The position numbers were made by a program, and so were the translations under genes. 9,775 nucleotides of DNA. It comes from an uncultured bacterium. GTDB lineage: Bacteria; Actinomycetota; Actinomycetes; S36-B12. The notes below the pieces were generated by a model that was not told the DNA's origin, made no database searches, and saw only the letters and a list, made by a program, of their open reading frames with translations. This document shows positions 1-5,470 of this stretch, piece after piece; the first letter of the stretch is position 1, and every line of letters starts with the position of its first letter. Location: positions 1-9,775 of the forward strand of contig CAITYI010000243.1 in NCBI GenBank assembly GCA_903896585.1, read 5' to 3'.

Positions 1-28
1 AAATTCGGGTGCTTGGCTGCTTGCGCAT
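1..28 (-). CDS. 5' end of a leftward gene, possibly nickel superoxide dismutase (sodN), truncated by the window edge
   Basis: Only nine codons are visible, reading MRKQPSTRI from an ATG at 28-26. The start is well supported: an AGAGGAG Shine-Dalgarno (plus-strand 34-40) sits 5 nt upstream, and a plausible promoter lies further up. The nickel-SOD metal-binding hook (HCDLPCGVY) would lie beyond the window edge, so the product cannot be read. The sodN guess rests only on the divergent neighbour, which is a nickel-SOD maturation protease; in many actinobacteria sodN and its protease are adjacent. The visible basic, polar residues would fit the propeptide removed by that protease, but they are not diagnostic. 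Confidence 0.5.
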
Positions 29-60
29 AGGTGCTCCTCTTGTGGGTTACTGACTCCCCA

Positions 61-88
61 ACTCTAGTAGCCGGCTTCCAACCTGCAA
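61..88 (-). promoter_or_regulatory. Putative promoter of the leftward edge gene
   Basis: On the minus strand a TTGCAG -35 (plus 83-88) and a TAGAGT -10 (plus 61-66) are separated by 16 nt. Transcription would start near position 54, giving a leader of about 26 nt that contains the AGAGGAG RBS. I looked for a nickel-responsive Nur box (two TTGCAA half-sites 5 nt apart) and found only one imperfect half-site here. Confidence 0.4.
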
Positions 89-116
89 TGTGGACTCCGC
101 TGAGTCTGGTGATCGA

Positions 117-122
117 TACCCT
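117..122 (+). promoter_or_regulatory. Possible -10 element for leaderless sodX mRNA
   Basis: TACCCT fits the actinobacterial TANNNT -10 pattern and stands 6 nt before GTG-129, so transcription would begin at the start codon. There is no convincing -35 hexamer. A TANNNT at one fixed offset occurs by chance about once in 64, so this alone is weak evidence. Confidence 0.3.
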
Positions 123-128
123 GACTCC

Positions 129-437
129 GTGTTTGGCATTCGTCTTCCATACTCCCTAGTTCGAGTCATCGGAGCTTCCATGGAGCCGGGACTGCGCAAT
201 GGCGACATCTGGTTGATCCGAAGGGGTTCTCGAAGGGTGAAATCCGGCAGTGTGATTGCCTTCAGTCTTCCGCAGCGACCTCACTTGGTCCAGGTGAAAA
301 GGGTGGTCCGAGGTGAAGGTGGTGGCTGGTGGGTGGAAGGAGACAACCCACACCAGAGCACCGATTCCCGCGACTTTGGTGTGGTACCGCAAGGCTGCGT
401 TAAGGGTGTTCTCATTCGGAAAATCAGCGCAACTTAA
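129..437 (+). CDS. sodX: Nickel-type superoxide dismutase maturation protease (S26 signal-peptidase-like)
   Basis: This is a small serine protease of peptidase family S26 that in actinobacteria removes the propeptide of nickel SOD so that the N-terminal His and Cys can bind nickel. Counting from GTG-129 there are 102 residues. The nucleophile motif GASMEPGLRNGD puts Ser at about residue 17, and the VQVKRVVR stretch puts the catalytic Lys at about residue 57. These are followed by the family's GDNP and SRDFG signature near the C-terminus. There is no transmembrane segment, as usual for this subfamily. The start is uncertain. GTG-90 would add 13 polar residues but has no Shine-Dalgarno. GTG-129 also has none, but a TACCCT hexamer lies exactly 6 nt upstream, which fits a leaderless mRNA. 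It is divergent from the edge gene and convergent with the DUF6104-like gene. Confidence 0.85.
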   Translation: MFGIRLPYSLVRVIGASMEPGLRNGDIWLIRRGSRRVKSGSVIAFSLPQRPHLVQVKRVVRGEGGGWWVEGDNPHQSTDSRDFGVVPQGCVKGVLIRKISAT

Positions 438-467
438 TCATTTGCTCATTTTTCACGAAGTATTCAC

Positions 468-677
468 TTAGAGATCATCATCGAGTTCATCGAGTTCATC
501 GAGTTCATCGAATTCATCGTTGCGAGCGAGCCAGGTGGCGAGCCGATCAATCGCTGTTTCAAACTCTGGATTCATGTTGACAAATTCGCCGAGGCGGATT
601 GCTAACCACTCAAGGGTTACGGTTTCCTCGCCTCGTCTGCGCGAGAGTTCTTCTGCACCACGATCGGTGTCATACAT
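468..677 (-). CDS. DUF6104-like small acidic protein, downstream partner of kgd
   Basis: This 69-residue protein begins MYDTDRGAEELSRRRGEE and continues through VTLEWLAIRLGEFV and NPEFETAIDRLATWLARND. It closely matches, from memory, the small actinobacterial DUF6104 proteins that often lie next to kgd. No enzymatic motif or membrane segment is visible; the middle looks helical. The tail is an acidic repeat, (E/F)LD units ending in DDDL, encoded by four 9-bp tandem copies. I chose ATG-677 because family members start at MY(F)TDRG. A TTG at 686 adds Met-Ile-Lys and has GGGAG only 3 nt upstream. The gap to the kgd stop is 20 nt in the same direction, so co-transcription is likely. Its function is unknown; a role with Kgd is inferred from position only. 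Confidence 0.8.
   Translation of the reverse strand: MYDTDRGAEELSRRRGEETVTLEWLAIRLGEFVNMNPEFETAIDRLATWLARNDEFDELDELDELDDDL
481..516 (-). repeat. Four 9-bp tandem repeats encoding an acidic DEL/DEF tail
   Basis: The unit TCGAGTTCA is repeated at 481-489, 490-498 and 499-507, and once more at 508-516 with one substitution (TCGAATTCA). It lies inside the DUF6104-like gene and, read leftward, encodes alternating Asp-Glu-Leu/Phe. The 9-bp length keeps frame, so copy number can vary without disrupting the protein. Confidence 0.9.
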
Positions 678-697
678 CTTTATCAACGACTCCCGGT

Positions 698-3600
698 TTA
701 GGCAAATGCCGATTCAATGAGAACTTTTTGGTCCTCTTCGTGCCTTTGGTGAGTGCCAACAGCAGGAGTAGATGAAGCCGGACGTGATACGCAGGTGACA
801 GCGCGATTAATCATTTGCGGAACGCTGAGTGCAATGAATGACCAGGCGCCTTGGTTTGCGGGTTCCTCTTGAACCCAGCGGATATCCGCATCCGGGTATT
901 GAACTGCCATTGCGGGAAGACTGACGCCCGGCAGTGGATACAACCGCTCAAGACGAACAATCGCTGTATCGGTGATTCCATGCTGTTCTCGGTAAGCAAG
1001 AAGATCGAAATACACCTTGCCGCTACAGATCAGAACTCGCTTCGTGGTGGACCCCGTAATTTGGGTGTCGGGGAGGAATGGCCTGAAAACCCCGGTGGTG
1101 AAGTCTTCAACGCTGGAGACGGAGTACTTGGAGCGCAAGAGTGATTTCGGCGTAAAGCAAATCAAAGGCCGGGACAGGCGTCCAAGTACCTGCCAGCGAA
1201 GTAAATGGAAATAGGACGCAGGTGTGCTCGGCATTGCCACCGACATGTTGTCCTGTGCACACAACTGCAGGAACCTTTCAACTCGTCCACTGCTGTGATC
1301 AGGTCCTTGGCCTTCTTGGCCGTGTGGAAGGAGCAGGGTTACCGATGAACGTTGACCCCATTTCTGCTCACCCGATGAAATAAATTCATCGATAATTGTT
1401 TGCGCTCCGTTGACAAAGTCACCAAATTGACCTTCCCACATGACGAGGGCATCAGGCCGTGCTACCGAGTAGCCATATTCAAATCCCAACGCAGCATATT
1501 CACTGAGTGAGGAGTCATACACATACAGTTTCCCGCCATCGCGGTAGCACTGTTTGAGGGGTTTGTATTGCCATCCAGTTTCTTTGTCAACAATCACCAT
1601 ATGTCGATGCCCGAAAGTACCGCGCCGCGAATCTTGCCCGGCTAACCGAACGGTGCGACCTTCCATGAGAAGGGAGCCAACCGCCATTGCTTCAGCCATA
1701 CCCCAATCGATTGTGTTGTCCTGCACCATTTGAGCTCTCCGCTGCAGCTGTGGAGCAAGTCGTGGATGGACATTGAATCCCTCAGGCAGAGTCAATTGCG
1801 ATTGAATAATTGTTTCGATTTGTTCCGGGGTGATGCTGGTGTCAACGTCTTGGCTGGGAGTTTGAGGAACCAGGTCAAGTTGGCCCGTTTCCAAAATATC
1901 TTTTGCGTTCTGCGTGAATTCAGCTGCAGTTTCGCTTGTACGGGTCTCTTGGAATACCAGCTCGAGTTGTTCCTGGAAGTGTTTGAGTACTTCTTCAGCT
2001 TCTTCCACTGAAATATCGCCTCGGCCGATTAACGATTCGGTGTAGTGCTTGCGAACTGATCGCTTGTTATCAATGATCGAGTACATGAGGGGCTGGGTAA
2101 GTGAAGGATCATCGGCTTCATTGTGTCCACGACGTCGGTAACAGACAAGATCAATGACCACGTCCTTGCTAAACGCTTGCCGGAAGTCAAATGCCAATTG
2201 TGAAACGTAAATGACCGCCTCAGGGTCATCGCCATTGACGTGAAAAATTGGCGCTTGAATCATGCGGGCAACATCGGTGGAATAAACGGAGGATCTGCTG
2301 TACCGAGGTGATGTGGTAAATCCAACTTGGTTATTCACCACAATGTGGATGGTTCCGCCCGTGCGGTAGCCCTGTAGTTGAGAAAGTTGGAGGGTCTCTG
2401 CGACCACACCCTGGCCGGCAAAGGCGGCGTCTCCATGTATGAGGACGGGCAAAATGTCGTAGCGTCTTTCCGGTGGGAGTAAGTCCTGTTTAGCTCGAAC
2501 GATTCCCTCAAGTACCGGATCAACGGCTTCGAGGTGTGAGGGATTTGCTGCCAGGTACACCGAGGTGTAGTTGCCTTGAGCAGAAACAAATGATCCGGTG
2601 GTACCAAGGTGGTACTTAACATCGCCTGATCCTTGGACAGAGTTCTCAGCGTATTCACCTTCAAATTCCTTGAATATTTGTCCATATGACTTGCCCGCAA
2701 TGTTGGACAAGACATTGAGTCGACCTCGATGCGGCATTCCAATAGCGACCTCAAGAATTTCATTGTCAGCGGATTGAGCCAAGATTTCATCCAGCATCGG
2801 AATTAATGATTCTGAACCTTCAAGTGAGAACCGTTTTTGCCCCACATATTTGGTCTGCAGAAAAGACTCGAAAGCTTCGGCCGCGTTAAGTTTTCGCAAG
2901 ATTCGCAACTGGTCGGCTGGTGCCGGTTTAACATGTGGGATCTCCACTCGGTCCTGCATCCACTTACGCTCGACAGGATCCTGGATGTGCATGTACTCAA
3001 TGCCAACAGTTCGGGTGTACGAATCCCTCAAGACACCCAGAATGCGCCGCAATTTCATGAGTGGCTGCCCACCGAATCCACCGGTGGCGAATTCACGATC
3101 CAAATCCCAGAGGGTCAAACCGTGGGAAAGCACGTCTAGGTCGGGGTGCGTGCGCTGGGCGTATTCAAGTGGGTCTGTGTCAGCCATGAGATGCCCGCGA
3201 ACTCGATATGCGTGAATAACTTCTTGTACTCGAACGTTCTTGTCCAGATCGGTCTCGTGACTAGCTGAAACGTCCTGTGCCCAACGAATAGGTTCATAGG
3301 GAATGCGCAGGTCCCGGAAAATATTGTCAAAGAAATGGTGTTCACCCAAAAGAAGTTCGTTAATTCGTTTAAGGAACTCGCCTGATTGGGCTCCTTGAAT
3401 AATTCTGTGATCGTATGTTGATGTCAGGGTCAGGATTTTCGAAACAGCATTTCGAGCAATGGTTTCCTCTGAAGCGCCCTGCCACTCAGCGGGATATTCC
3501 ATGGAGCCAACACCAACAATGCATCCTTGCCCAACAACGAGTCGAGGAATTGAATGGTTGGTGCCGATAGTTCCAGGATTTGTGAGACTCACTGTGGTGT

Positions 3601-4336
3601 CAGCAAAGTCCTCGACCGTGAGTTTATTTGCGCGTGCCTTACGCACAATATCTTCATAGTTTGCCCAAAAACTGGCAAAGTCCATGTCTTGTGCACCCTT
3701 GATATTGGGAACGAGTAACTGGCGCGTGCCATCGGGTTTTGCAATATCAATTGCCAGACCGAAATTGATTGCTTCATTTTTTGAGACAGCAGGCTTGCCG
3801 TCTAGTTCGGCATAAGAGAAATTCATGGTGGGCTGAGACTTGATCGCCTGGACGACTGCATAGGCAATGAGATGGGTAAATGACACCTTTCCACCTCGAC
3901 CACGGGTGAGGTGATTATTTATTACCGTGCGATTGTCAAATAGCAATTTCACCGGCATGGAGCGCACACTGGTTGCGGTTGGAACCGTGAGGCTTTCCTC
4001 CATATTCGCTACCACGCGGGCAGAGGCACCTTTGAGTCGTTCGACCTGATTAGTCGGTTCAATGAGTACCGGTTCAATGAGTACCGGTTCAATGAGTACC
4101 GGTTCAATGAGTACCGGTTCAATCAGTACCGGTTCGGGTTCGGGTTCGGGTTCGGGTGCCGTCTCTCGGGGGGTAACTGGGTCCCCTGTCGGTGTGGGAC
4201 TCTCGGTGGGCGTGTAGTCGGCGAAGAATTCCCACCATGCCGGATCAACGGAATTTCGATCAATGAGAAATTGCTGGTAGAGCTCATCAACCAACCAGTC
4301 ATTGGGGCCAAATTGGTCGGGGGGCTCTGTAGCCAC
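698..4336 (-). CDS. kgd: Multifunctional 2-oxoglutarate metabolism enzyme (E2-E1 fused 2-oxoglutarate decarboxylase/dehydrogenase)
   Basis: This 1212-residue protein is the ThDP-dependent enzyme that decarboxylates 2-oxoglutarate in the actinobacterial TCA cycle, both as the E1 part of the 2-oxoglutarate dehydrogenase complex and as a decarboxylase/carboligase. It aligns along its whole length with mycobacterial Kgd. An N-terminal helix (FGPNDWLVDELYQQF, about residues 9-25) is followed by a repeat-rich linker (about 60-95). Next comes an E2-like acyltransferase domain (about 100-330) ending in STYDHRIIQGA; as in mycobacteria, Q replaces the catalytic Asp of classical E2s and there is no lipoyl domain. 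The E1 part carries MPHRGRLN (about 534), GDAAFAGQG (about 635), NNQVGFTT (about 668) and RRRGHNEADDPS (about 735), and the C-terminal transketolase-type region contains QEEPANQGAW. GTG-4336 is preferred over GTG-4351 because GAGAGGA lies 6 nt upstream and is itself inside the longer reading. The DUF6104-like gene follows 20 nt later. Confidence 0.97.
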   Translation of the reverse strand: MATEPPDQFGPNDWLVDELYQQFLIDRNSVDPAWWEFFADYTPTESPTPTGDPVTPRETAPEPEPEPEPVLIEPVLIEPVLIEPVLIEPVLIEPTNQVERLKGASARVVANMEESLTVPTATSVRSMPVKLLFDNRTVINNHLTRGRGGKVSFTHLIAYAVVQAIKSQPTMNFSYAELDGKPAVSKNEAINFGLAIDIAKPDGTRQLLVPNIKGAQDMDFASFWANYEDIVRKARANKLTVEDFADTTVSLTNPGTIGTNHSIPRLVVGQGCIVGVGSMEYPAEWQGASEETIARNAVSKILTLTSTYDHRIIQGAQSGEFLKRINELLLGEHHFFDNIFRDLRIPYEPIRWAQDVSASHETDLDKNVRVQEVIHAYRVRGHLMADTDPLEYAQRTHPDLDVLSHGLTLWDLDREFATGGFGGQPLMKLRRILGVLRDSYTRTVGIEYMHIQDPVERKWMQDRVEIPHVKPAPADQLRILRKLNAAEAFESFLQTKYVGQKRFSLEGSESLIPMLDEILAQSADNEILEVAIGMPHRGRLNVLSNIAGKSYGQIFKEFEGEYAENSVQGSGDVKYHLGTTGSFVSAQGNYTSVYLAANPSHLEAVDPVLEGIVRAKQDLLPPERRYDILPVLIHGDAAFAGQGVVAETLQLSQLQGYRTGGTIHIVVNNQVGFTTSPRYSRSSVYSTDVARMIQAPIFHVNGDDPEAVIYVSQLAFDFRQAFSKDVVIDLVCYRRRGHNEADDPSLTQPLMYSIIDNKRSVRKHYTESLIGRGDISVEEAEEVLKHFQEQLELVFQETRTSETAAEFTQNAKDILETGQLDLVPQTPSQDVDTSITPEQIETIIQSQLTLPEGFNVHPRLAPQLQRRAQMVQDNTIDWGMAEAMAVGSLLMEGRTVRLAGQDSRRGTFGHRHMVIVDKETGWQYKPLKQCYRDGGKLYVYDSSLSEYAALGFEYGYSVARPDALVMWEGQFGDFVNGAQTIIDEFISSGEQKWGQRSSVTLLLPHGQEGQGPDHSSGRVERFLQLCAQDNMSVAMPSTPASYFHLLRWQVLGRLSRPLICFTPKSLLRSKYSVSSVEDFTTGVFRPFLPDTQITGSTTKRVLICSGKVYFDLLAYREQHGITDTAIVRLERLYPLPGVSLPAMAVQYPDADIRWVQEEPANQGAWSFIALSVPQMINRAVTCVSRPASSTPAVGTHQRHEEDQKVLIESAFA
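4056..4130 (-). repeat. Five 15-bp tandem repeats in the kgd linker, encoding (VLIEP)5
   Basis: The plus-strand unit GGTTCAATGAGTACC occurs four times identically (4056-4070, 4071-4085, 4086-4100, 4101-4115) and a fifth time with one G-to-C change (4116-4130). Read leftward it encodes five copies of Val-Leu-Ile-Glu-Pro between the N-terminal helix and the E2-like domain of Kgd. Near-identity at the DNA level suggests recent expansion by slippage or unequal recombination. Confidence 0.95.
4131..4154 (-). repeat. Four 6-bp tandem repeats in the kgd linker, encoding (EP)4
   Basis: GGTTCG is repeated four times, directly abutting the 15-bp repeat array, and encodes Glu-Pro-Glu-Pro-Glu-Pro-Glu-Pro. 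GGTTC is also the first five bases of the 15-bp unit, so one array may have arisen from the other. Confidence 0.9.
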
Positions 4337-4342
4337 GATTTT

Positions 4343-4349
4343 TCCTCTC
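4343..4349 (-). promoter_or_regulatory. Ribosome binding site that fixes the kgd start
   Basis: GAGAGGA on the minus strand ends 6 nt before GTG-4336. It falls inside the five codons that a start at 4351 would add, so it argues for the shorter protein beginning VATEPPDQFG. Confidence 0.75.
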
Positions 4350-4367
4350 ACCGGCGACCTAAGTGCG

Positions 4368-4382
4368 GCCTTAGCCTAAGGC
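4368..4382. promoter_or_regulatory. 15-bp palindrome upstream of kgd, possible operator
   Basis: GCCTTAGCCTAAGGC has perfect 7-bp arms around a single central base. It lies 31 nt before the kgd start, in the 142-bp region shared with the divergent SDR gene, a usual place for a repressor site. Its central nine bases match the middle of the DtxR/IdeR iron-box consensus, but the flanking five bases on each side do not, so iron control is only a guess. I see no confident -35/-10 pair for kgd or for the SDR gene. Confidence 0.4.
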
Positions 4383-4478
4383 GTTTGTGGTTTATTCCCT
4401 ACCGTGGGTCAGGTGATTCTCCTCTCAGGGCGTGCTCAAGGACATGCATGCGCCGGAAATGTGCGAGAGAGTTAGTGG

Positions 4479-5222
4479 ATGGAAGGAAAATTGGCGGTAA
4501 TTACCGGGGGTGCCCAGGGGATTGGGTTTGCCGCTGGTGCGGCACTGGGCAGAGCAGGAGCCACGGTTGTCCTTTTGGGTCAAACACCGGAGTCGGGCCA
4601 ACGCGCTGCTGAACTTCTGCAAGCGCAGGGCATAGATGCGGTGGGAAATGGCGCCAATGTCGCCGACCACCAAGCAATGCAGGAGCTTGCCGACTCACTT
4701 GGTGCGCTGGCCGAGCCCGACATTATTGTGGCGAGTGCAGGTGTCATGAGTGATCGCATGTCCAAAACGTTGAGGACTGACCCCGCAGAATGGAACCGAG
4801 TACTGGACATCAATCTCACGGGGGTGTGGAACACATTGAGGGTTTTCGGCCCACCTATGGTGGCCCGCCGATCCGGACGGATAGTCACCGTTTCAGCGTG
4901 TCTGGGTCGCTTCACCGGACCAGGGACGGCGGGGGGATTAGCCCCCTATCGCGTGAGCAAAGCGGCGGTCAATGCGCTCACCCGTAATTTTGCCGCCGAG
5001 ACAGGTTGGGGAGAACGTGGAGTTCTCGTTGATGCAATGTGCCCCAATCACTGTCGGACAAATATGGGTGGTCCCAATGCTGAAAGATCGGCAGATGAAG
5101 GTGCCGACACCATTTACTGGCTGGCCAATTCCGACCTTGCTCAGCGAGCCGAAATTGTGGGGGCTCGCGATTTTCCGCTCACGGGATTGCTGTGGGAGGA
5201 TCGTCAAATAGTGCCGTTCTAG
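4479..5222 (+). CDS. Short-chain dehydrogenase/reductase, NAD(P)-dependent, carbonyl-reductase-like
   Basis: This is a 247-residue classical SDR, a single Rossmann domain that reduces a carbonyl or oxidises an alcohol with NAD(P)H. The cofactor motif TGGAQGIG is at residues 9-16. The structural NNAG motif is replaced by ASAG (85-88). Catalytic residues are Asn112 (DINLTG), Ser139, Tyr157 and Lys161 (YRVSK). The later stretch CPNHCRTNMGGPNAERSADEG and the C-terminal DRQIVPF resemble the CBR1-like branch, in which RTxMGGPNA and a final DR..P motif are common. The substrate cannot be read from sequence. The ATG is followed at once by the usual EGKLAVITGG start, and GAGAGAG about 7 nt upstream can serve as RBS. 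It is divergent from kgd and has no evident operon partner. Confidence 0.9.
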   Translation: MEGKLAVITGGAQGIGFAAGAALGRAGATVVLLGQTPESGQRAAELLQAQGIDAVGNGANVADHQAMQELADSLGALAEPDIIVASAGVMSDRMSKTLRTDPAEWNRVLDINLTGVWNTLRVFGPPMVARRSGRIVTVSACLGRFTGPGTAGGLAPYRVSKAAVNALTRNFAAETGWGERGVLVDAMCPNHCRTNMGGPNAERSADEGADTIYWLANSDLAQRAEIVGARDFPLTGLLWEDRQIVPF

Positions 5223-5257
5223 AACAGGCCCGATCACCATGTTTGTTGCGGCCTGTT
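5223..5257 (+). terminator. Possible terminator-like stem-loop after the SDR gene
   Basis: AACAGGCC (5223-5230) and GGCCTGTT (5250-5257) form a perfect 8-bp stem around a 19-nt loop, starting at the SDR stop codon. No U-run follows directly; the first T-rich stretch (TCTTTT) is about 15 nt further on. It could end SDR transcription inefficiently or protect the mRNA 3' end. Confidence 0.4.
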
Positions 5258-5300
5258 GAGGCTTGTTGAGCGTCTTTTCAGTCGGATTTTTCAAATGCAG

Positions 5301-5400
5301 GGCACTGTGCCTATCCTTGGGGGCGCTCATCCTTGGGAGCACTTATTCTTCTGGGGCGAATTTCTGCGGGGATGCCGCAGAAGTGCGACCGGGTGTGAAT
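5301..5400 (+). promoter_or_regulatory. Structured leader region upstream of the L,D-transpeptidase, with partial resemblance to the c-di-AMP (ydaO) riboswitch
   Basis: The 248 bases before the L,D-transpeptidase hold no gene. Within them are a small palindrome (GGCACTGTGCC, 5301-5311), a 9-bp direct repeat ATCCTTGGG (5313-5321 and 5329-5337), then GGGAGC (5335-5340), CTGGGGCGAAT (5351-5361) and a perfect hairpin (5362-5382). The order GGGAGC, spacer, GGGGCGAAU, hairpin resembles the middle of actinobacterial ydaO riboswitches as I remember them, and those often precede cell-wall remodelling genes. Against this, I cannot find the strongly conserved 3' block CCGACAGCUAACC. It may be a degenerate copy, a different structured leader, or a coincidence. 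Confidence 0.25.
5362..5382 (+). promoter_or_regulatory. Perfect 8-bp hairpin in the L,D-transpeptidase leader
   Basis: TTCTGCGG (5362-5369) pairs fully with CCGCAGAA (5375-5382) around a GGATG loop; a G-U and an A-U pair can extend it. No U-run follows, so it is not a simple intrinsic terminator. It directly follows CTGGGGCGAAT, the place a peripheral helix would occupy in a ydaO-type RNA. Confidence 0.55.
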
Positions 5401-5422
5401 AACGATCGAGTTGGTTCCTGAA

Positions 5423-5457
5423 GTTAAAAATTGGGTTAAATACGGCAGCGTTAAATA
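5423..5457 (+). repeat. Three GTTAAA-type direct repeats just before the L,D-transpeptidase RBS
   Basis: GTTAAAAA (5423-5430), GTTAAATA (5435-5442) and GTTAAATA (5450-5457) are spaced 12 and 15 bp apart. The last two could be direct half-sites for a response regulator, or one could include an AT-rich -10 box. If transcription starts here, the hairpin further upstream would not be part of the mRNA. Confidence 0.4.
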
Positions 5458-5463
5458 GGGGAG
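5458..5463 (+). promoter_or_regulatory. Ribosome binding site of the L,D-transpeptidase gene
   Basis: GGGGAG ends 7 nt before ATG-5471, ideal spacing, and confirms this start, which also yields a good signal peptide. Confidence 0.75.
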
Positions 5464-5470
5464 ATAGGCC

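Noticed and set aside
2335..2790. Open reading frame of 151 codons on the minus strand inside kgd
   Set aside because: It lies wholly within kgd in another frame of the same strand, its composition is unlike a real protein, and it has no RBS or motif. The kgd frame is continuous and aligns throughout.
4056..4154. CRISPR array
   Set aside because: The repeats are contiguous without spacers, 15 and 6 bp long, and in frame within kgd.
4366..4384. Full DtxR/IdeR iron box
   Set aside because: Only the central 9 of 19 positions fit the consensus; the outer five on each side do not, so it is recorded only as a palindrome.
4271..4612. Plus-strand open frame spanning the kgd start, intergenic region and SDR start
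   Set aside because: It is Cys/Arg-rich with no family resemblance and overlaps two solid genes.
4938..5342. Minus-strand open frame over the SDR gene's 3' end and the downstream gap
   Set aside because: It overlaps the well-supported SDR frame antisense and has no recognisable motif or initiation signal.
5362..5382. Intrinsic terminator
   Set aside because: The stem is strong but no U-run follows, and the position is well past the SDR gene, next to riboswitch-like sequence.
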